NCBI GenBank assembly: GCA_963971405.1
Contig: OZ020490.1
Coordinates: 16,145,464 to 16,209,463, forward strand
Direction of reading: 5' to 3'
Length of the DNA stretch: 64,000 bases
From: Psococerastis gibbosa
Taxonomy: Eukaryota; Arthropoda; Insecta; Psocodea; Psocidae
Under the pieces are notes generated by a model, which saw only the letters and a list, made by a program, of their open reading frames with translations, made no database searches and had not been told where the DNA came from. Positions 56,925 through 64,000 of the stretch are shown here, piece after piece (positions within the stretch are counted from its first letter, which is position 1; each line of letters starts with the position of its first letter). A program made the position numbers and the translations under genes.

Positions 56925-57345
56925 CGCCAACGGCCTGCCCTATGGGCCCAAACCGTGGCCTGGGACTGTGTCCAACCATACTACTACTGTCGCCAACGGT
57001 CATACAAAGTTGAATCCATCAGAACAGAGCCTTTTAAAAACTGAGCAAACTTGGTAGTGTGCAGGGGAACAAGGTGGGACAGGATAACGCAGTCTAGAAG
57101 TGCCTATCACGTCCGAATTATATCATGTGATGACTTTACTATATTCGGAAATTGGAATCCACTATAATCAGGAGGTCCACCCTGTCAGTCAGCTCTCCTT
57201 CTCTCTGAGGTGAAGGAGTCTGCCCCTGGGGTGCCTCAAGTTAATAAGCAGACTGACCCCCCCCCCCCCCCTCGCCAGGCAGACGGGGTTGCTTAAAAGC
57301 AGAAATGCTCAAAGCAGGCGTTGGAAAAACAAAACAAACACACAT
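56925..57345 (+). mobile_element. Family B repeat copy
   Basis: It starts with the GGCCTGGGACTGTGTCCAAC segment also seen at 22865, followed by the B body and a 17-bp C-run. It ends GGCGTTGGAAAAACAAAAC. Confidence 0.6.
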
Positions 57346-57669
57346 TTAGTTACAGGTGGTATTTTAGGCTAAGTTAGCACTAAGCCGGTTTTTTTCAAGG
57401 TCAAAACTGGTCGGTTTTGGTAGATCTTACTGCAGTCTTTTGTTTTTTGTAACCCAGTTCGCCTCCTTTTTGTAACTCGAGGTTTCGCATCGTGTACCCT
57501 CTCGTTACACCTTCCCTTAGTTCAGATAGCAATTGCAGTAGCCCTTGGATTAAGCCCTGGGTTTGCTTCGCTATCTATTAATTATTACTATTATTACTTA
57601 TATTACAACAGGGCAAGGACATTACCCCTTAGATGTAATACATATAGTCTAAGTCAATATGATAAATAA

Positions 57670-58320
57670 AGAACCGGTCCGAGTTTACTCGAACATGCTT
57701 TCCAATTTATCAAAATTAGGAGATAGAGAAAATGAGTAATTTCATGGTAAATAATTTTCCTATGGTTAAATTTCCGATATCTCGGGGGGGGGGGGGGGGG
57801 GGTGTCCACCTGACGTCACTGGAGGTGAGGTAAATTCTAGATAGGTCATACCAACACATTACCACACAGCAATACTGGCAGGGCACGCAATGCATTTAAG
57901 CGTGAATTTTCTATCATTAAAAAAAAATTTTTTTTGTACAAAACCAAATACTTTTCTGGGAAAGAAACCTGTCCGGTTTCGTTACTCAATTTAACACCTA
58001 AAACATACCTGAAAGTAGAAATCATCGATAGAAAGGTTTCGCAGAAAAATTATTTTTTAGACATTTTTCATGAAAATTTAGTTATTTTTATTTTTTTACC
58101 CCCAGAAGCAAACTATCAAGGGGCAAGGAACCCCCCGCATTTTATCAACATTAATAACAACTACAATATATGTGAATTTAAATCGTTGAAGCCGTTTTTG
58201 GTAAATAATTTTTAGACGTTTTTTGTGAATAAAACCCCCCCAAATTGAGTTAAAATTTAGCCCCAAATAAAATAAAATAGTCCCGAGGCATAATTTTAGT
58301 TAACCTACATGCCAAATTTA
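57670..58320 (-). mobile_element. Family A element, 5'-truncated minus-strand copy
   Basis: It begins (in plus-strand order) with AGAACCGGTCCGAGTTTACT, the inverted 3' terminus, and continues to the CATGCCAAATTT region, so about 200 bp of the element's 5' part are missing. The 93-residue ORF at 57934-58215 is a by-product. Confidence 0.7.
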
Positions 58321-59284
58321 GAGACGAAATGAAAGACAATAATAATACTGTTTACTGTCAATATAAAATAATCTTTAATGCTGACTGAAATTAAATTATA
58401 CCACTAGAAATACTGAAAAATGAAAATCATAGCTAGGCCAAGGCCAGCACTAGAAATACGTTACTTTTAGAATAAATGAAACAAACAGTGGTCAAACAAA
58501 ACTATTTACAGTACATTTAACTAGTCTAATAAGGGAAAGTAAAGAAATATATAAATATTAAATGAGATCACAAAATGTCTGACTTAAACATATTTTCCAA
58601 ATTAAAATATAATCTCACAATAATGATGAAGGTTTCCATATTTTCAGCGTTTAGCCCATTGGATTTGTAAAATTCACGCACAAAAACACAGGGATTTAGG
58701 TATATTTGAACATAAATATGATCCTGTCGCACAAAGATTACAGTACCCAAATTAGGATCTTAATAGGTTTTCTTTTATTCCCACACTGCACTCTTTCAAT
58801 AAATTCTTTCCTCGAGGTCCGATATAAATAATAGCATACATAAAGGCTCGGCACTGAAAATTTGACAATCTCCATTCCTTCTTCTAATTCTTAATCAATA
58901 ACGATAGTTTAAAGTTATTTATTGTATGTAACACCGGAATTACATATTTCTTTGGTATTAGAGACTATAGAAAAACTATTTAGACTTGTTTTACAACATT
59001 TCTCACTAACACATTTAATTTTATACAACTTTAAACTAAAAATATACTAATAGTAAATAGTAAATCATAGTTCAGATACAAGAATTACTGTACCATAAAT
59101 TTTGCAGTCCCTTCCAAGCCATTTTATGGACCTAGACCCACATATAGTTAATAAATGGCACGTAAGGCTAGACATCAGTAGATACAAATGCAATGTATCG
59201 GTAAAAACCTGCATTAGAGAGCATATACTCGCTGTCACTAGAACATTTTAGTATGAGAAGACGCGGAGAATAAGGCGCCAAAGG
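58321..59284. other. AT-rich intergenic sequence
   Basis: No ORF above 60 codons of interest and no repeat match within the window. Confidence 0.45.
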
Positions 59285-59735
59285 ATTTGGTGCAGTGGTC
59301 AGCATACCACTCCGGTAATGCGGAGACTCAGGTTCGAAGCCCATTACCGCTCATTTTTTCATGTCTTCCCTTCCCTTACACTAGGACCCTTGCCCATTGC
59401 AAACGACCCCATGGAATTTTCTGACATTACTGACATTTTCCGCATGAATTTTTGGCCATTGAGAAACTGGTATGCGTCCTCGATATCAACCTACACCATG
59501 TCTTCCCTTCTCTTACACTATGACCCTTGCCCAATGCAAACGACCCCATGGAATTTTCTGACATTACTGACATTTTCCGCATGAATTTTTGGCCATTGAG
59601 AAACTGGTATGCGTCCTCGATATCAACCTACACCGACTACAAGCGATAATAGGCAGTCTGAGACAAGTTTCCCATTGACACAATGTAACAGGCGTAAGCA
59701 TGACTTCACCAAGTTCGGGTAAGAGTCATGTAAGG
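59285..59735 (+). mobile_element. Family S SINE-like repeat with tRNA-like head and inner duplication
   Basis: The head GTGCAGTGGTCAGCATACCA, CTCCGGTAATGCGGAG (anticodon-arm-like) and GGTTCGAAGCCC (B-box) is tRNA-like. The body (GACCCCATGGAATTTTCTGA, GGCCATTGAGAAACTGGTAT) is present twice in tandem (59361 and 59498, period 137). The tail is ACACAATGTAACAGGCGTAA. Confidence 0.7.
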
Positions 59736-59999
59736 AATCCGAAATATTTAGGGGCTAAGTGAATTAAAAATGGCGTTCAGAAACAAAAATACATATATCT
59801 CCCCACCGAAACAGTTTTATTCTGAGGGTTCGGCTGACCTAATCGTCTATTTGCCGAAAGAGAGATTAACTTTATACATACAAAAAATATATACCGGTAG
59901 TTTACTGGATTTATTTTAGAACTGATTACTTTACGTACCGTGGCCTACTATATTACACAAAGTACATATTACGGCCACAAAATATTAAAGGAAATACTG

Positions 60000-60215
60000 T
60001 AGCAGTCTGTCAGCGGCCAAGAAATTGTGGGAGCCAAAAATACATGTGCAGAGACCGATAGGAAGACCAAGGAGGAGATGGAGGGAACAAACAGAAGAGG
60101 ACCTCCAGGCAGTAGACTTAGGGCTCCTGGATTGGCAGAGGATCGGGCGAGATGGAGGCGAATTGTGTGTGAGGCCAGAAGTCCCCTAGGGCTGAACGCA
60201 CCATCATAAGTCAAG
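60000..60215 (+). pseudogene. LINE (RTE-like) C-terminal fragment
   Basis: RPIGRPRRRWREQTEEDLQA, then in another frame LAEDRARWRRIVCEARSPLG; the two frames together form the RTE-like end, so a frameshift separates them. Confidence 0.65.
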
Positions 60216-61090
60216 TGAGTCAAGTGTAGCAGTCTGAAGCCTAGTTTTAACTCAAGTACCCAAGGGCTTGGAAGGGACAGTATGGTCAAACATTATTTAC
60301 TGAAAAAGAAATGCCCAAACGACCCAACAAAATGTTGGAGTTATGGCACTCACAAGTCTCCATAAGACTAGAATTTTCATTAAAACTTTGCTAAATGTGA
60401 ACATGAGCTTTGTTCTGAGGAAACTACAATACGACAACTGTACAATAGTAAATGCAAACGAGGCGCAATTTCATATGCTGTCAATTTACATAGGCAACTT
60501 TTTCGGGTTCCACTTCGGTAAATACGGCTTAACATTTCAATGACAACTTTCATGTTTTAACTAATATATATTGTAGCTTGAAACGACTCTCAAAAATTCT
60601 CATGAACACTATTAAATTCGATGAGTAGATACCCCTACCGTTAGTATAAACGTAACAATTCAATTGACAATTACTTAAATAGGTGGTAGGAAATTTTCAA
60701 TGTACAGATATAACATCGTAGTTGTCATTTAAAAGATTTGCAGTACGTAGTAACAAGCGTTCAATTTGTCAGAATCCAAAGTTAAATGCCAGAATTCTCA
60801 ATTTACAGGAATGTCATCACTACACTTCCTGTAGCCTGTAAAATTATGAAATGCAAAAGAGACAGATTTTCCGCGTTATGGACAAAAAGTAAATTAGTAT
60901 CATCCTACAAAGGTTGGGCTATCATGGTTTATTAAAAGTATAATCGCACTGGAAAATTCTAATTCCGATAAATAAAACGCACTGGAAAAGTCTAGTTCTG
61001 ATAAATAAAACGGGCTTCCAATTAATAAACAATTCGGATGGGATATGAAGAGTCTACGGTTCCGATTCAATTCAAATATTACATTTAATT
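60216..61090. other. AT-rich intergenic sequence
   Basis: A short tandem similarity (GCACTGGAAAATTCTAATTC / GCACTGGAAAAGTCTAGTTC, 60945-61010, about 35-bp unit) is present. Nothing else is seen. Confidence 0.45.
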
Positions 61091-61530
61091 TAGGCGCCCA
61101 TTCCACATACGTACAACGCCAATGAAAATTATGAAATTGAATGACATTTCAATTTCTCATTGATGGGGGCCATTCCATGTTTTTTTCAAAAATTCACAAT
61201 TTTCAATTGAAGCGCATGCGCCAAATTTTTGAAATTTGTTTGCATTTGTTTTCTTCGTCGCCTTACTATTTAATCCTTATTATAATGTTTATAAAGAAAT
61301 GAGTTCTTTTTAAAGAAATAAATTAAAATAGTTGTACTTGTCATATCCCATGACGCCATTTTTTAATTTTAGCTTGTTTGTTTGTGATTTTGGTACCAAA
61401 GAACTTCTAATATTTTACTCTATGATCAATTGATAATTGATCAATTTTAACAATGGCATAGAGTAAAATTGAAATATCCTTCAATTTCATAATTTTCATT
61501 GACGATGTACGTATGTGGAATGGGCGCCTA
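61091..61530. mobile_element. Family C foldback element with different arms
   Basis: Ends are TAGGCGCCCATTCCACATAC and inverted GTATGTGGAATGGGCGCCTA. The core (CATATCCCATGACGCCATTT, TTGTTTGTTTGTGATTTT, ATGGCATAGAGTAAAA) is the family C core, but the arms (ATGAAAATTATGAAATTGAA) are unrelated to the other copies. Confidence 0.75.
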
Positions 61531-62612
61531 AGGAGGACGTACAGCAGTTTCTTTGCTCACATCTGGTTCGACGGTTCGTCCCTTTTAAAAATTTATTTTT
61601 ATTCTACTTTTATCACTCCCAGTATTACCAAACTCGAACAGATCGAAATTTGAAGGGTGCGAGTGACATTTTTTTTGCATTTTGGAGTTAACTGCTTCAT
61701 GCTGTTACTCTAGCTGCTCTTTAACAGGAACATCGGTATCTGTCATTTTGACAATGCTTGAATTCATGGAAAAGACCTATACAGTTGCAATGGAGTTACA
61801 AGCTTTAGCCTCAATTATCTCGAATTTAGGGTCGAACCAGCGGTGACCAAAGTCTATGTCGTATATGCTCTGACGCCATGGCACTATAGTCCAGTGCGGG
61901 TCTAGGTCTGAGGACTCATAACTACGGCTCTATTTTGGATGTTGTAGTCAGCAACGTGCCCACCAGGGGCTTACTTCCCCAACCGGTGAAGGTAAGGGTT
62001 TGGAGGATCCAGGGCCGGCGCTAAATTTTCCTATCCTTCATGTCGAATATATCGTACCTCGACCTTCCGTTTCATAGTCCTGTCCTCTACCAACTCGACT
62101 ATTCCAGCCTATCATAATATATGTAGCGTTGAAAATTGGCACCCCCAAATCCAATATTTAATATTTGTTATTTAATTGACTAGGCAAGATATTAAAAACT
62201 AGGTCTATGCAAGTTGTAGAAGACTATGTCATATATCATATTATAGGATCTTTCTAATTGTGTGTGTTATATTGTAGTTTTTCCATGAACTTTAGTGGGG
62301 GAAATCTAAGTCCCCATAACTTTAATGAAAGAACTGCTATGCCCAAAATTAAAAATACATTCAATATGTTGTACGAAAGTCAGCTACAACTTGAATAGTC
62401 TAAATCTGTAATAATTTGCTTAGTAAATTTCAAAATAAATAAAAGTCAATAAAAACATCAGATTTTGTGAAAATTTGACCCCACAAGTCGCCACTGCCAG
62501 TTACTAATGACGAAACATACAGTTTTCGAAATTATTCCTCGAATGTACAACATATAAATACTCTTTGGTTCATTACAATTTACCAAAACCACTCATGGTG
62601 GTTGGCTGCTCT
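61531..62612. other. 3' side of the zinc-finger gene
   Basis: Probably includes the 3' UTR of the minus-strand zinc-finger gene. No clear AATAAA on that strand was found close to the stop. The old family G copy is at 62125-62485. Confidence 0.35.
62125..62485. mobile_element. Family G MITE, old diverged copy
   Basis: Weak but ordered similarity (GGCACCCCCAAATCC, TTATTTAATTGACTAGGCAA, GCAAGTTGTAGAAGACTA, AAATAAAAGTCAATAAAAAC). It lies downstream of the zinc-finger stop codon. Confidence 0.45.
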
Positions 62613-62884
62613 TCAGTAGGACGCGAGGACCGGGTTGGGCGGGGGCACGACAACAGTGGGGTGAAGGATTTGCGGGGGGTAAGGCGGGAGGATGGGGGGC
62701 TCACTGGGGGGCTGGGGCGGGGGCACCTGCGGGGGTGCGGGCTCCGGTACCAGCGACGCCGACGTCTCCTCATGTTTCCGGACGTGACGCAGCAGGTTGC
62801 CCTTCTCGACGAACGTCTTGCCGCAGTCGGGACAGGCGTGGGGGCGGTCTCCGGTGTGCGCGCGGCGGTGGGACACCAAGTGAC
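62613..62884 (-). CDS. C2H2 zinc-finger protein, last coding exon
   Basis: On the minus strand an acceptor CCTCTTTGCAG (AG at 62886-62885) opens an exon of 2 nt + 90 codons ending in TGA. It begins with the second half of one finger (HLVSHRRAH) and the linker TGDRPH, a variant of TGEKP. A complete C2H2 finger follows ([21 protein letters not shown], with the CxxC and HxxxH ligands). The last 50 residues are a Pro-rich tail ([16 protein letters not shown] and similar) ending VLASY. The exon is GC-rich in AT-rich surroundings, as expected for a real gene. It is presumably a DNA-binding nuclear protein. The earlier exons lie at higher coordinates, most of them outside the window. I do not recognise the orthologue. 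Confidence 0.85.
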
Positions 62885-63456
62885 CTGCAAAGAGGCGCAG
62901 ACTATCATAATAAAGTATTATAAACACATAACCTGTTGGAGACCAGGGATTCTCTTGTCGACTTCTTCGGATTATCCTGAATCTCCAGCAATTTATAATG
63001 CAGTGGTACTGTAGGTAAAATGACTACACACTTGTAGGTTTGAAGAAGAAGTGATATTTTTTAAGAAACTAGACTAGATCATAACTTAATGACTTTCAAT
63101 ACCGGTATTATTCTATTGCTAAGCTAAACATACCTAATTTAATATTATTTGGCAGTTACAAAATTAATGGTCCTCACAAGAGGTCCCAAGAATCATCGGA
63201 AACCTTTTCTTTGATACAGTACATCAATAGATGACAGGGACATTAGTCACACTTTATATGCATTTAAAGGGGGCTTTGTTTCATACACCCCGCTTTGTTG
63301 CTATACAGAACAAAATCATCTGGAATTGAAAACTGTCCCCCGTCGGTGCATAGAAATATTAAGGGAAGACACTCTTCATTGGACGTCTATATAAAGAGTA
63401 GCAAATTACCTCTTGCAGGCATGTAGGTCCATACAAGTGGACTCTACATAACCTAG

Positions 63457-63948
63457 TTGTTACTTAGTAGTCTGATAGCAAAAGATGCGGCAAAAATGGC
63501 TCCAATTCAAGAGCCCCAGTTTTCATTAACACACTGTAAGAATGCTGCTGACAGAGTCCTCCTTCAAGAATGGATACAGAGAAGGAGGGTTTCCCCCACT
63601 GGTAGAGCCCTGTACGCAATACAACCTAAGCCGGCTTCAGCAGTACAATATCGCGGGATAAACAGAAGCGTTGCATCCTTTGCTGCTAGAGCAAGAACAG
63701 GCCACATTACTACCAATGAATACTTGCACCGTTTCCATCTAATCGAATCTCCAGTATGCCGTGCATGTGGCCTAGCTAATGAAACACTGGAGCACATACT
63801 CCTGCAGTGCTCGGCCCCATGCACACAACGGGACAAACTACGCGATCAGGTTGGACATAAGAAGGGCGGACATCAAAAGATCCTGTGCACGCCGAGCCTG
63901 TGGACACTAGCATCAAGGGCATCACCTGAGCTGGAAGCCATGTACTAA
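63457..63948 (+). pseudogene. LINE ORF2 end, open for 163 codons
   Basis: Seen in order: IAKDAAKMAP (end of an RNase H domain), VLLQEWIQRRRVSPTGRALY, ARTGHITTNEYLHRFHL, and the knuckle CRACGLANETLEHILLQC. This is the C-terminal part of R1/Jockey-type LINE ORF2. The ORF has no stops for 163 codons, so it is younger than the other LINE pieces. It lies in the zinc-finger gene's upstream region, on the opposite strand. Confidence 0.75.
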
Positions 63949-64000
63949 GAAGTAAGTCTAATAGCTGAAACTATTAAATTTTTTGGCATTACATGGCTCA

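Noticed and set aside
59285..59350. Possible tRNA gene
   Set aside because: tRNA-like head of family S; the anticodon loop has only six bases, and no acceptor stem closes.
62565..63014. 149-codon Gly/Arg-rich plus-strand ORF
   Set aside because: Antisense of the Pro-rich zinc-finger exon; composition is a by-product.

Overview
This is a repeat-rich, AT-rich animal nuclear window with GT-AG introns, tRNA-derived SINE-like repeats, Penelope-like retroelements, LINE remnants and many foldback/MITE elements. There are no bacterial operons, rRNAs or CRISPR arrays. The protein sequence of the main gene and the type of repeats fit an arthropod, probably an insect. The species cannot be told from the sequence, and that assignment is an inference.

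The one gene that can be followed with confidence is a FAM20C-type secretory-pathway protein kinase on the plus strand. Six coding exons (7943-8067, 13474-13552, 28894-28986, 30033-30337, 31154-31427, 41042-41231) join in perfect phase at all five junctions. Together they give about 354 residues running from just before the kinase domain to the stop codon. The N-terminal signal-anchor part lies left of the window or in exons I could not prove; one weak candidate exon is at 3423-3482. Introns of 0.8 to 15 kb are filled with mobile elements. A candidate poly(A) signal lies at 42783, 1.5 kb after the stop. At the right end, on the minus strand, is the last coding exon of a C2H2 zinc-finger protein (62613-62884); its upstream exons are beyond the window.

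Almost everything else is mobile DNA or of unknown nature. I define working family names here. Family A: HINE/Helentron-like elements with a (TCTG)n stretch. Family B: a composite repeat that can carry a tRNA-like segment. Family C: foldback elements with GGCGCCCATTCCA ends and an invariant core. Family D: a SINE-like repeat. Family E: about 1 kb G/C-run elements with 7-bp target duplications. Families G and H: MITEs ending at TTAA. Family I: a MITE with GTTGCCTATTAGC ends. Family K: G/C-run MITEs. Family S: SINE-like repeats with tRNA-like heads. About eleven short LINE fragments are present, most of them 3'-end pieces. A head-to-head pair of Penelope-like elements (48546-52034) is inserted as a unit into a family A copy.

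The observations most worth following are these: a 196-bp inverted repeat at 13198-13393 whose loop has the order of parts of a hammerhead ribozyme, 80 bp before a FAM20C exon; the Penelope pair with a lost catalytic Asp and a deleted GIY-YIG domain; family E with 7-bp target duplications; and foldback elements chained at shared TTAA sites just after the FAM20C poly(A) signal.
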